The notes under the pieces were generated by a model, which was not told where the DNA came from, did no database searches, and was given only the letters and a program-made list of their open reading frames with translations. A DNA stretch of 64,000 nucleotides from Candidatus Pantoea deserta (GTDB lineage Bacteria > Pseudomonadota > Gammaproteobacteria > Enterobacterales > Enterobacteriaceae), in the NCBI RefSeq assembly GCF_003813865.1, contig NZ_RMVG01000003.1, positions 428,267 to 492,266 of the forward strand. Reading direction: 5' to 3'. The position numbers and the translations under genes were made by a program. Position 1 is the first letter of the stretch. Each line of letters opens with the position of its first letter. Below are positions 30,894 to 38,811 of the stretch, piece by piece.

Positions 30894-32480
30894 ATGAAAC
30901 AGCTCACCAGCCAGATCCATGCGTTTGGTAAAGCCTTAATGATGCCGATCTCGGTTATTGCGGCGGCAGGGATTTTTCTCGGACTGGCTGCCGCCATGCA
31001 GAACCCGGCGATTACCGGCGAGGCGTTCGCCCAGATGCAGGTGCCGCAGCTGATTATCGGTTTCATTCGTAAAGTGGCTGGCGCGCTGTTCGCCAATCTG
31101 CCGGTGTTTTTCGCTGTCGCCAGCGCGATTGGTCTGGCTAAGGCGGAAAAGCCCACTGCAGCCTTTGCCGCCGTGATCGGCTATATCGGCATGAATGTCG
31201 GCATCAGCGCCACGCTGGCGGCAAAAGGTCTGACGGCAGCGACCACAACGCCGGAGGCATTGCAGCAGGCGGGTCTGGATCAGACAGCCGCCATGATGAC
31301 GTCAGCGGAATACATCGAGATGCTGGGCATCTTTACCTACAATATGAGCGTGCTGGGCGGGGTGATCGCCGGGCTGCTGACGGTAGTATTGCACAATCGC
31401 TTCTATACCCAACAGCTGCCGACCGCCATCAGCTTCTTTGGCGGACGTCGCTTTGTGCCCATCGTCACCATTATCTTTTTGCCGCTGGTGGGCGTGCTGC
31501 TGGCGCTGATCTGGCCGACGCTAGGAGAGGGCATCGCCTGGGTAGGGCAGATGATTGGTAAAAGCGGGCAGTACGGCGCTTTTCTGCTCGGCACTGCGGA
31601 ACGCATCCTGATCCCCACAGGGCTGCATCATATCCTTAATGAAACGGTGCGCTTTACGCCCATTGGCGGCATTGCCACCGTGGACGGACAGACGCTGGTG
31701 GGCGCGCTCAATATCTTCAACGCCTCGCTGACGCACCCCGGCTCGGTGCCGGACGAGGTGCTGCGCAACGCCACCCAGTTCCTGGCGCAGGGTAAAATCC
31801 CGGTGATGATGTTTGGCCTGCCCGCCGCCGCGCTGGCGATCTACCATACTGCGCGGCCTGAGCATAAACAGCGCGTGAAGGCGCTGATGATGGCGGGCGC
31901 GCTCACGTCCTTTACTACCGGCATTACCGAACCGCTGGAGTTCTGCTTTATCTTTGTTTCCCCGGTGCTCTATCTGCTGCACGCGCTGCTTACCGGTCTC
32001 TCTTTTATGCTGATGTCGATGCTGCACCTGATGATTGGCAACGTGCAGGGCGGCATTATCGATCTGGTGGTGTTCGGCGTTCTGGGCGGCAGCAAAACGC
32101 ACTGGTGGTGGACGCTGGCGCTGGGCGCTATCTACGCGCCGCTCTACTACTATGCGTTTCGCTTCATCATCACCCGCATGGGCGTCGAGACGCCGGGGCG
32201 CGAATCGGAAGAGGAGAAGCCGCAGCAGGTGGCCGCCAGCGAGCGCACCAGCGTCATCATCAGCGGTCTCGGCGGACAGTCCAATATTGAAGATGTGGAC
32301 TGCTGCTTTACCCGCCTGCGCGTGCGGGTAAAAGATATGAAGGAAGTAGTGGACCAGACGCTGCTCACCACTGGCGCGAACGGTGTAAATCGCGTCAGCG
32401 AACATGATATTCAGGTGATTTACGGGCCGCAGGTCGAAAAAATAGCCAGTGAGGTGAAAACCGCGCTCGGCGTAGCCTGA
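30894..32480 (+). CDS. PTS EIIBC permease, glucose/maltose-type (MalX-like)
   Basis: 528 residues: an EIIC domain of about ten helices (1-430), then an EIIB domain at the C-terminus. EIIC marks: LIPTGLHHILNE, TTGITEPLEFCFIFVSPVLY. EIIB: DVDCCFTRLRVRV, with the phosphorylated cysteine in the C[FI]TRLR motif. The protein lines up well with E. coli MalX (530 aa) and more loosely with GlvC/AglA-type alpha-glucoside permeases. No EIIA, hydrolase or regulator is adjacent, so a general EIIA (Crr) must donate phosphate. Sugar undetermined. Confidence 0.88.
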   Translation: MKQLTSQIHAFGKALMMPISVIAAAGIFLGLAAAMQNPAITGEAFAQMQVPQLIIGFIRKVAGALFANLPVFFAVASAIGLAKAEKPTAAFAAVIGYIGMNVGISATLAAKGLTAATTTPEALQQAGLDQTAAMMTSAEYIEMLGIFTYNMSVLGGVIAGLLTVVLHNRFYTQQLPTAISFFGGRRFVPIVTIIFLPLVGVLLALIWPTLGEGIAWVGQMIGKSGQYGAFLLGTAERILIPTGLHHILNETVRFTPIGGIATVDGQTLVGALNIFNASLTHPGSVPDEVLRNATQFLAQGKIPVMMFGLPAAALAIYHTARPEHKQRVKALMMAGALTSFTTGITEPLEFCFIFVSPVLYLLHALLTGLSFMLMSMLHLMIGNVQGGIIDLVVFGVLGGSKTHWWWTLALGAIYAPLYYYAFRFIITRMGVETPGRESEEEKPQQVAASERTSVIISGLGGQSNIEDVDCCFTRLRVRVKDMKEVVDQTLLTTGANGVNRVSEHDIQVIYGPQVEKIASEVKTALGVA

Positions 32481-32530
32481 ACAGTTTACGTCTACACTTA
32501 CTACAACTGGAAGCGAACAAGGAGACGGAA

Positions 32531-32740
32531 ATGTTTAAACATAAAACCAATGAAGAACGTAAACAGGAAGGGGACGTGAGCAAGAGCGCCCCAGAGAGCA
32601 CGCCACACGTCCATAATGCCTATGAGGAGGACGATCATCCGGCGACCGACGCACCCGCTGAGCATGGCGAGATTCCGCGTACCCGCGACGATCATAATGA
32701 CGACAAAAAGGATCCCTACGAAGATCGGGAAAAGAAATAG
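32531..32740 (+). CDS. small highly charged hypothetical protein
   Basis: 69 residues, rich in Asp, Glu, His and Lys, without a hydrophobic segment; probably disordered. It begins MFKHKTNEERKQEGDVSK. A good AAGGAG site sits 8 bp before the ATG, and it follows the PTS gene by 50 bp, so it may be cotranscribed. I do not recognise a family. Confidence 0.6.
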   Translation: MFKHKTNEERKQEGDVSKSAPESTPHVHNAYEEDDHPATDAPAEHGEIPRTRDDHNDDKKDPYEDREKK

Positions 32741-32752
32741 CAGAACGGCGCG

Positions 32753-32783
32753 TTCCCGCCTTACGCATCCGGTAAGGTGGGAA
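32753..32783. repeat. inverted repeat between convergent genes
   Basis: TTCCCGCCTTAC/GTAAGGTGGGAA, 12-bp arms with one G·T mismatch and a 7-base loop. There is no T-run on either side. It may stop or protect transcripts from both flanking small genes. Confidence 0.55.
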
Positions 32784-32791
32784 TCAGGCAG

Positions 32792-33004
32792 TTATCCCTG
32801 AAGGGAGAATTGCCAGGAACCCATTGCTTTACGTTCCAGCACCATAATCTTTTCTTTGCCGTCAATCACCACGAAATATTGTTCCCTGACCTTCAGACGC
32901 TTAGGAAAGTTTTCATTGCCCTGATAGCGAACCGTGATTTTATTTCCAGACATCTCTACGTCTGCGCTGACATCGAACTGCGGAAGATAAATTTTGTTTT
33001 TCAC
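32792..33004 (-). CDS. small hypothetical protein, GTG start
   Basis: 70 residues starting GTG, with AGAGGAAA about 8 bp upstream. The sequence alternates hydrophobic and charged residues in a beta-rich pattern (FDVSADVEMSGNKITVRYQG, YFVVIDGKEKIMVLE), suggesting a small barrel or sheet. No signal peptide. Family not recognised. Confidence 0.5.
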   Translation of the reverse strand: MKNKIYLPQFDVSADVEMSGNKITVRYQGNENFPKRLKVREQYFVVIDGKEKIMVLERKAMGSWQFSLQG

Positions 33005-33373
33005 TTGCTTTTTCCTCTTACAATCAGTCTCATACTCTTAGCCTGGTTCAAAACGTCGTAAAGAGTGTAACAGCAAACCTGAACAGAGGCTGCGGCAAAA
33101 CTTTTTGCGCTCCGTTTACTTCTTTGCTTTCTTATTCAGTAACCTGAAAAAGTTATAACAATATTCTCTTTTACTCTCTTGCAATTGCGGCTCATGCATG
33201 CGTTAATGAATTCCCGGTCTGATAAGCAGACAACCTCATCTTTCGTTCCTGTTGTATCTCTCATTTACGTAAGTGCCGCTCTTAAGCCTTCCTCTTTGAG
33301 TTTTATCTTAATTGTACTGATGTGTCTCTCCATTCAGCTACTATTGTTAACAGGCTTAAAGCAAAGGGAACCT
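33005..33373. other. leader region before the cold-shock pseudogene
   Basis: 369 bp, AT-rich. Cold-shock genes of the cspA type carry long structured 5' leaders, and this stretch may be such a leader. An open frame from 33179 runs into the csp start codon but lacks support. TATAAC near 33155 could be a -10 element. Confidence 0.35.
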
Positions 33374-33586
33374 ATGCCTAATAAAATATTCGGCATGGTT
33401 AAAGGGGTTAACGCCTAAAGAGGCTTCGGCTTTATTTCTCCCGAAGATGGCAGTAAAGATGTGTTTGTGCACTTCTCTGCGATTAAGGGCAACGATTTCT
33501 GCTCTCTCGATGAGGGGCAGAAAGTAGAATTTACTGCGCAGGGTGAGCCAAAAGGCCGTTCAGCTGCAAACGTCACAGGACGCTAA
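33374..33586 (+). pseudogene. cold-shock protein (CspA family) with in-frame stop
   Basis: The frame reads MPNKIFGMVKGVNA, then TAA at 33416-33418, then [20 protein letters not shown] and on to NVTGR and a second TAA. The part after the stop keeps both RNA-binding motifs (GFGFI, VFVHF) and full CspA length of about 70 residues. Before the stop the invariant WF of KWFNADK is changed to GV. The gene is inactivated by several substitutions in one spot, not by a single frameshift. Confidence 0.85.
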
Positions 33587-33603
33587 AAATTATCTCAGTC
33601 ATT

Positions 33604-33747
33604 ATGTTTCTCCGCTGCCCGCACTGTCAGGGCTCGCAATATCGCCGCTCTGTTTTTGACGTTAATGTCAAAAACCCGCTTGGCGCAAAATGTATTTTTT
33701 GTAAATCGGCTATGATTCAAATAAATCCACAATCTATCGCTGCCTGA
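33604..33747 (+). CDS. YmcF/YnfQ-like small cold-shock-associated protein
   Basis: 47 residues starting MFLRCPHCQGSQYRRS, with a second CxxC in GAKCIFCK: a zinc-ribbon-like pair. The pattern and the place, 17 bp after a csp gene, match the E. coli YmcF/YnfQ small proteins found downstream of cspG and cspB. No canonical Shine-Dalgarno is seen. The frame is open upstream and offers ATT codons; a non-AUG start has been reported for this family, so the true start is uncertain. Confidence 0.6.
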   Translation: MFLRCPHCQGSQYRRSVFDVNVKNPLGAKCIFCKSAMIQINPQSIAA

Positions 33748-33780
33748 TTTTATTTTTTCATCCGGTTACTACTCTTATTC

Positions 33781-33804
33781 AAGGCCACCTTTGGGTGGCC
33801 TTTT
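33781..33804 (+). terminator. terminator after the csp/ymcF-like segment
   Basis: AAGGCCACC/GGGTGGCCTT stem with TTT loop, then TTTT. Confidence 0.82.
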
Positions 33805-33822
33805 CGCCTTTTAACCGGGTAA

Positions 33823-34290
33823 CCTGCCTGCCGCTCTAAAAGCGGGAGGGCGGGCGAAGGGTATAAACAACCTCTGCCCGCAACGTTGCAAAGTGGACGT
33901 GATCTGCCTGGCAAAGTAGAAGGCAAGGGGACAGACGTTGCAGGTACATGGTTAATGGGGTCTGGTAAAGATTTGGGAGTGCCAGTACCCACCCGAATCG
34001 CTGAAAAATTGGTTGGAAGAGAGTTTCGAAACTATAAAGCGTTCCGAAATGCTTTCTGGAAAGAAGTCGTGGCCGATCCAGAACTGGCAAACCAGTTCAA
34101 AAAAAGGAATAAGACGCGAATGAAGCAAGGCTTGTCACCAGCAGTGCCAAAAGACGAAGAAGTTGGTGAACGTATTTCTTTTGAAATTCATCATATTGAA
34201 CTTATCTCTGAGGGCGGCGAGGTATACGATATTGATAATCTTCGTATCGTGACACCAAAGCGCCATATCGAAATTCATTCAAAAAAATAG
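33823..34290 (+). pseudogene. orphan colicin/S-pyocin HNH DNase domain
   Basis: The open frame starts after a stop at 33820 and has no ATG; the first usable codon is TTG at 33886 (134 residues). From LPGKVEGKGTDVAGTWL to the end it follows the DNase domain of colicin E2/E7/E9 and pyocin S-type killers: AGKDxGxPxPxRIAxKL-like GSGKDLGVPVPTRIAEKL, FWKEVVADPELANQF, then the HNH/beta-beta-alpha-metal motif FEIHHIELIS...VYDIDNLRIVTPKRHIEIH with intact histidines. All receptor-binding and translocation parts are missing. The matching immunity gene follows by 9 bp. It could be a silent remnant or an exchangeable cartridge. Confidence 0.85.
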
Positions 34291-34299
34291 GATAAGAGT

Positions 34300-34551
34300 A
34301 TGGAAGTTAAACAGAAGTTTGAAGATTATACGGAAGCCGAGTTTATCCAGCTTGTAAGTGAAATCTGTAGCGCTGAGGGAGGCGAAGCTTATCAGGATAA
34401 ACTGGTGGCTAATTTCAATTTAGTAAGTGAGCATCCAAAAGGCTCAGACCTAATCTTTTACGACGACGACGAGGACGCAACTCCCGAGGAGATTGTCGCC
34501 ACTGTTAAAGCATGGCGCGAAGCTAACGGTAAAAGTGGCTTTAAGTCATAA
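34300..34551 (+). CDS. colicin E-type DNase immunity protein
   Basis: 83 residues of the Im2/Im7/Im8/Im9 family: FEDYTEAEFIQLVSEIC, EHPKGSDLIFYD (the conserved helix III region that contacts the DNase) and the C-terminal NGKSGFK. It would bind and block the DNase domain encoded just upstream. AGGATAAGAG precedes the ATG. Complete, with its own terminator, so it is likely still functional even if the toxin gene is not. Confidence 0.92.
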   Translation: MEVKQKFEDYTEAEFIQLVSEICSAEGGEAYQDKLVANFNLVSEHPKGSDLIFYDDDEDATPEEIVATVKAWREANGKSGFKS

Positions 34552-34554
34552 ATG

Positions 34555-34579
34555 AAAAGCCTCCTTAGGGAGGCTTTTT
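34555..34579 (+). terminator. terminator of the immunity gene
   Basis: AAAAGCCTCC/GGGAGGCTTTT with TTA loop and five T, 3 bp after the stop. Confidence 0.85.
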
Positions 34580-34591
34580 AATGGAGTGGAT

Positions 34592-34828
34592 ATGCCAGAC
34601 ACCTACCGCATCACAGTAACAACAAAATCAGGTGAAACGCATGTAGGCCTGATGAACCGGTCACAGCCTGAGATTGTAAATGACTTCATCGGAGTGGCGA
34701 AAGAAGACGGCGCCTGGATATACCTTGCGCCGGATGACGTGCTGAAGATGGAATATGTGCCTGAACCCGACGTAGAAAAGCAAACGAGCAAAGAAAAAGC
34801 AGAGTATGGAAAAAATATGACGATATAA
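34592..34828 (+). CDS. hypothetical protein downstream of the immunity gene
   Basis: 78 residues, MPDTYRITVTTKSGETHVGL, acidic C-terminus. A short beta-rich N-terminal half suggests an SH3-like or Sm-like fold, but I recognise no family. The ATG at 34592 has GGAG at 5-bp spacing; a GTG at 34586 is possible. The context (nuclease cartridge, phage debris) suggests a mobile-element accessory gene. Confidence 0.5.
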   Translation: MPDTYRITVTTKSGETHVGLMNRSQPEIVNDFIGVAKEDGAWIYLAPDDVLKMEYVPEPDVEKQTSKEKAEYGKNMTI

Positions 34829-34831
34829 GAT

Positions 34832-34857
34832 TGGTAGGCCCTCGAATCGGCCTACCA
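34832..34857. repeat. inverted repeat after the 34592 gene
   Basis: TGGTAGGCC/GGCCTACCA, perfect 9-bp arms with an 8-base loop, no T-run. The stretch from 34858 to 35004 holds nothing else I can name. Confidence 0.5.
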
Positions 34858-35004
34858 GGCTGGATTGCTTTGTCTCATTAGGCTATTCGATTTCCTGTCG
34901 TTGCTGGTAATGGAATAATCGCCTCCCGGAACGTTTTTTCCCGGGCAAACCCTGCCACTAGAGGTGGCATTTGTTGAGGTATTCATGAGCGGGGCAGGCA
35001 ATAT

Positions 35005-35307
35005 TTAGTAAGTGCATATCTGCAACGTGAGTTGTTGTTGCGTTGGAGATATTTCGAAAACAGGCGCGCTGGCAAACCTTTGATCCAGCTTTCTGAATGA
35101 ATCAGCATCTGGTAAAGACAAGCATCCAAAGGCAGACTTCAATCTTGAAGGTTTCGTTGGGTAATCTCTCTGTCTAATCAACTCAAGTATTAGCTCCATT
35201 GGGTGTCCAGCATGGCTGGTCATGGGCAAGGCATCAATCAAATACTGCTTACCATGCCGAAAATAATCACCTGTAAGTAACGCTGACAGATTGGCAGCAA
35301 GGGTTTG
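35005..35307 (-). pseudogene. 5'-truncated remnant, phage-type DUF2441-like protein
   Basis: A 100-codon open frame without ATG: GDYFRHGKQYLIDALPMTSH, MELILELIRQRDYPTKPSRL, KSAFGCLSLPDADSFRK. From memory this resembles DUF2441-type proteins of prophages, and the N-terminal part is absent. It could be translated only from internal TTG or ATG codons. The family name is tentative. Confidence 0.4.
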
Positions 35308-35519
35308 TTATCGTCGACCGCAACGCCAGGATGAAGCCAGGCGACGAAGTTGCGTTTTAATACGATGGCTATCCAATGGTGGGTAAGCTGTTTGCTTCCG
35401 GCCTGATAACCCAGGATGGCGAAACAATCGACGGAGAAAGCCTGTAGGGCATTATCGTGCTGGGTAAAGTTACTGCCATCATTGTCGATGATAATGATGA
35501 GTCCAGACCGACAATCTGA
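35277..35519 (+). pseudogene. remnant of phage repressor-like (S24/LexA type) protein
   Basis: The frame reads LTDWQQGFVIVDRNARMKPGDEVAF, stop, YDGYPMVGKLFASGLITQDG, ETIDGESL, stop, GIIVLGKVTAIIVDDNDESRPTI, stop. Segments FVIVD..A.MKPGDEVAF and DGYPMVGKLF follow the C-terminal peptidase-like domain of phage repressors. The N-terminal HTH is missing. Two internal stops (35358-35360 and 35445-35447) make it nonfunctional. Confidence 0.6.
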
Positions 35520-35686
35520 GTGGAATGGCTTCCATTCTCATTTCAGGCTTCACGTTGACAAGCCGGCAGTGCTATCTGAAGATTCATAGCGAGTCAGAAG
35601 GGCATTTTTTTATTATGTACATCAATTAGTCCATAATTTTTAGAAGTGAATATAATCTCGGATTAAGTTATTGACAGGTAAAGAAA

Positions 35687-36604
35687 ATAGACATTAAACA
35701 ACTCATCTACCTTTGCAATCTCGAACGCGAGCGCCACTTTGGCCGCGCGGCGGAAGCCAGCTTTGTCAGCCAGCCGACGCTGTCGATGCGCCTGAAAAAC
35801 CTTGAGCGCGAACTGGGCCTGTCACTGATCAACCGCAGCAACAACTTTGCTGGCTTTACCCCCGAAGGCGAACGCGTGCTGGCGTGGGCGCGCGAGATCG
35901 TCTCGGTTTATCAGGGGCTAAAGCTGGAGGTTGAGTCGCTGAAACACGGCGTTAACGGCACGCTGCGCATCGGCGTCATGCCGCAGTGCAGCGTCGCGCT
36001 GCCGCAGCTGTTGAAAAAGGTACAGCATCGCTATCCGCAGCTAAATTATCGCATCGCCGCCCTCAGCGCCGATCAGCTGCTGGAGGCGCTTAACAGCCAT
36101 ACCGTAGACGTCGGAATCGGCTTTTTTGAACTGGCGACGCTGCGCGAGCTGCATTTTCAGACGGCCTTTCTGCCTGAACGCGGCGTAGAGGCCATCTTTG
36201 ATCCGCACCAGTTTCCTGAGCTGGTCAGCGATGAACCCTTTACGTTAAAAGAACTTGCCGCGCTGCCGCTCTGCCTTTCGGAGCCGACGCGCTATTTTCG
36301 CCGCTATCTGGATATGGCCTTTCGCGAGGCGTCGCTGACGCCGCAGGTGATGGTGGAGAGCGCCTCGATCCTCGAACTGGTGCAAAGCGCTCAGGTTGGG
36401 CTGGGGGTGCTGGTCTCGCCTGTTGGTCATCTGCTGCCGTCAATGCTGCACGGGATGGCGCAGCGGCCGATCGCCATCACCCATATGGCGCGCCAGGCGG
36501 CGCTGGTGATTGCCGAGCCGGGCCGCGCCACGCCGCTGTCTCAGCACTTCTTTGACGAGGCGCGCAGCCATCTTGAAAGCTACGGCGCTTCGCCCAGGGC
36601 GTAA
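35687..36604 (+). CDS. LysR regulator lacking a canonical start codon
   Basis: From ATA at 35687 the frame gives IDIKQLIYLCNLERERHFGR, AAEASFVSQPTLSMRLKNLE, a complete LysR winged HTH, then a full effector domain; 305 codons in all. The frame is closed by TGA at 35672, and no ATG, GTG or TTG lies in between. The first ATG (35786) would remove the HTH. The start codon was probably lost, with ATA where ATG is expected, or a rare ATA/ATT start is used. Phage-like debris ends about 160 bp upstream. The 3' end overlaps convergent yciW by 25 bp. Target genes unknown. Confidence 0.7.
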   Translation: MDIKQLIYLCNLERERHFGRAAEASFVSQPTLSMRLKNLERELGLSLINRSNNFAGFTPEGERVLAWAREIVSVYQGLKLEVESLKHGVNGTLRIGVMPQCSVALPQLLKKVQHRYPQLNYRIAALSADQLLEALNSHTVDVGIGFFELATLRELHFQTAFLPERGVEAIFDPHQFPELVSDEPFTLKELAALPLCLSEPTRYFRRYLDMAFREASLTPQVMVESASILELVQSAQVGLGVLVSPVGHLLPSMLHGMAQRPIAITHMARQAALVIAEPGRATPLSQHFFDEARSHLESYGASPRA

Positions 36605-37707
36605 AACAGTCGGCTGTTCCAGTTAGCGATGGCGACGGCCTGTATCAGGGCAAACAGGGTCTCTTGCTGCCAGCCTTCGGTTACCAGCGGCTGCAAATGC
36701 GCGGCGCTGAAGCGCTCCGGCGAACGGGTCAGCTGCGCCGCCAGCGCCACGATGCGTCCCTGAGTGGTCGCGCGATCGGCCACGTCATCGACCGACTCCC
36801 GCAGCGCATCCTGTACCTCAACCGGGAAGAACTGAAAGGCCCAGCGGCTGCCCAGCACGCGCGCGCAGGTCGCTTCGGCCAGCGGCATAAAGTCGGCAGG
36901 CGCGATGCGCTGCCGCAGGGTTTGCCAGCCGTAAAGCGCGGCGGCATCGTGCGCCAGCAGCCATACCGCATCAGTCAGCTCCGGCCGCGGCTGGCAGAAG
37001 GTTACGGCGGCAAGCTGATCGGCGCTGGCGTAGCGTAGCTCCAGCGGCCGGATACCCGGCGTCCACGCTCGCTTATCGCCAAAGCCGTCGCGGCTGGCGT
37101 CTGGCGGGGGCGTCACGCCGGGCAGCCAGCGTACCGGCAGCGCCATCAGCGCCTGCAAACCGGCCACGATGCGCGCCTGGTAGCTGACGAAGCCGACGAT
37201 TTGATTCAGCGTGACGATGTCCGGCTCGGTCAGGCCTACCGCATCCAGCGCCCGAAGCGCCGCCGCGCTGATCAGCTCCGGCTGCATCGCCAGCTGGCGC
37301 GCATACTGGGTCAGCTGCGTCAGGCGGTTGTTGCTCTCGCGCGATGAGTCGGGGCCGGGCAGGGGATTGAGGCGCGCCGAGTAGTGGTTGCATAGCCGCT
37401 GCACGCCTGCCACCTGCGCCACGGTCAGCGCGGTGCTGAGGCGGTCGTAAAGCGTCAGGGTATGCGTCAGGGTCGCCGTGACGCGGTCGGGAAACAGCAG
37501 CTGGCTCAGATCTCTGGATGCCAGCAGCATAGGCTGGCTGGCCTGAAGCAGGGGCTGAAGCGCGCTGGCCTCCTGCTGTAAGCCAAGCAGAAAGCGATCG
37601 GGGATAAGGGCTGCTTCGGGAACCAGCGGCTCAGCCTGAACGGCATGCGGGCTGGTCTGGCTTTCGTAAAACCAGTGGTTATGGCCGGGATAGCGGCGTT
37701 GTTCCAT
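36580..37707 (-). CDS. yciW: YciW, putative peroxidase-like/CMD-domain protein
   Basis: 375 residues, as in E. coli. The YciW signature stretch TALTVAQVAGVQRLCNHYSARL compressed around VAQVAGVQRLCNHYSARL, and GPDSSRESNNRLTQLTQYAR, is clear, as is the alpha-helical AhpD-like core. E. coli yciW is a CysB-activated gene linked to cysteine metabolism; cysB is in this same window. Conserved position upstream of fabI. Biochemical activity is unknown. Confidence 0.9.
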   Translation of the reverse strand: MEQRRYPGHNHWFYESQTSPHAVQAEPLVPEAALIPDRFLLGLQQEASALQPLLQASQPMLLASRDLSQLLFPDRVTATLTHTLTLYDRLSTALTVAQVAGVQRLCNHYSARLNPLPGPDSSRESNNRLTQLTQYARQLAMQPELISAAALRALDAVGLTEPDIVTLNQIVGFVSYQARIVAGLQALMALPVRWLPGVTPPPDASRDGFGDKRAWTPGIRPLELRYASADQLAAVTFCQPRPELTDAVWLLAHDAAALYGWQTLRQRIAPADFMPLAEATCARVLGSRWAFQFFPVEVQDALRESVDDVADRATTQGRIVALAAQLTRSPERFSAAHLQPLVTEGWQQETLFALIQAVAIANWNSRLFYALGEAP

Positions 37708-37868
37708 GGTTATTCCTTTTGCAAATAACTGGCACGTCGCACAGGGCGTGAATCCGAAACCAGGACGTGCGCCTGGGGGCTAACGTATCGTCGCCTGCCT
37801 GCCGTGAAGAGCAAAAGATTGATCGGTGATAATTAATAGCGCGAAGCTATAAGGCGGGGAAAGTGAGC

Positions 37869-37898
37869 AAAAAAAAAGGGCGAGCCAGGCTCGCCCTT
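37869..37898 (-). terminator. terminator of fabI
   Basis: On the minus strand AAGGGCGAG/CTCGCCCTT, with CCTGG-type loop, then nine T, 6 bp past the fabI stop. Confidence 0.9.
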
Positions 37899-37903
37899 AA
37901 CGC

Positions 37904-38692
37904 TTATTTCAGTTCAAGTTCGTTCATTGCGGCGATGCTGAAGCCGCCGTCAACGTGAACCACCTCGCCGGTGATGCCGCCGGCCAGGTCAGAACAGAGG
38001 AACGCCGCTGAGTTGCCGACGTCTTCGATGGTAACGGTACGGCGAATCGGGGTAACCGCTTCGCAGTGCGCCAGCATCTTACGGAAATCTTTGATGCCTG
38101 AAGCCGCCAGAGTACGGATAGGACCGGCAGAAACGGCGTTAACGCGCACGCCTTCCGGACCCATTGCGTTCGCCATATAGCGCACGTTCGCTTCCAGCGA
38201 CGCTTTAGCCAGACCCATCACGTTGTAGTTCGGGATGGCGCGCTCTGCGCCCAGGTAGGAGAGCGTCAGCAGGGCAGAGCCTGGGTTCAGCATCTCACGG
38301 CACTCTTTCGCCATTGCCACAAAGCTATAGGCGCTGATGTCGTGAGCGATTTTAAAGCCTTCGCGGGTAACGGCATTCACATAGTCGCCATCCAGCTGGT
38401 CGCCAGGGGCGAAGCCGATGGAGTGAACGAAACCGTCAAATTTTGGCCAGGTTTTTGCCAGCTCAGTAAACAGCGATTTGATGCTCTCGTCTTCGGCCAC
38501 ATCGCACGGCAGAACAATGTCTGAACCCAGTTCTTTAGCAAACTCTTCCACACGACCTTTCAGTTTGTCGTTCTGGTAGGTGAAAGCCAGTTCTGCGCCC
38601 TGCTTGTGCATCGCCTGCGCAATTCCGTAGGCAATAGAGAGTTTACTGGCAACGCCAGTAATCAGAATGCGCTTACCGGAAAGAAAACCCAT
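37904..38692 (-). CDS. fabI: enoyl-[ACP] reductase (NADH) FabI
   Basis: Last step of each fatty-acid elongation cycle. 262 residues from the family start [20 protein letters not shown]; the upstream extension to 38731 is rejected. Catalytic Y146, Y156 and K163 are present ([19 protein letters not shown]). G93 (HSIGFAPG), the position whose mutation gives triclosan resistance in E. coli, is wild type. Transcribed alone, with the terminator directly after. Confidence 0.98.
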   Translation of the reverse strand: MGFLSGKRILITGVASKLSIAYGIAQAMHKQGAELAFTYQNDKLKGRVEEFAKELGSDIVLPCDVAEDESIKSLFTELAKTWPKFDGFVHSIGFAPGDQLDGDYVNAVTREGFKIAHDISAYSFVAMAKECREMLNPGSALLTLSYLGAERAIPNYNVMGLAKASLEANVRYMANAMGPEGVRVNAVSAGPIRTLAASGIKDFRKMLAHCEAVTPIRRTVTIEDVGNSAAFLCSDLAGGITGEVVHVDGGFSIAAMNELELK

Positions 38693-38811
38693 AGCTGTAA
38701 TCCTTATGGTCATTGTTGTTGGCGGTCGCATTGGTTAAAAAACAGGCGACCGACGTTAATCGACGTGCGGATTCTAGCACGTCTCAGGCAAATGGGGTAA
38801 ACCAACCTGAA

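Noticed and set aside
33416..33418. Programmed readthrough of the TAA in the cold-shock gene
   Set aside because: TAA is a poor readthrough codon, no stimulatory structure is evident, and neighbouring invariant residues are also changed, which points to decay.
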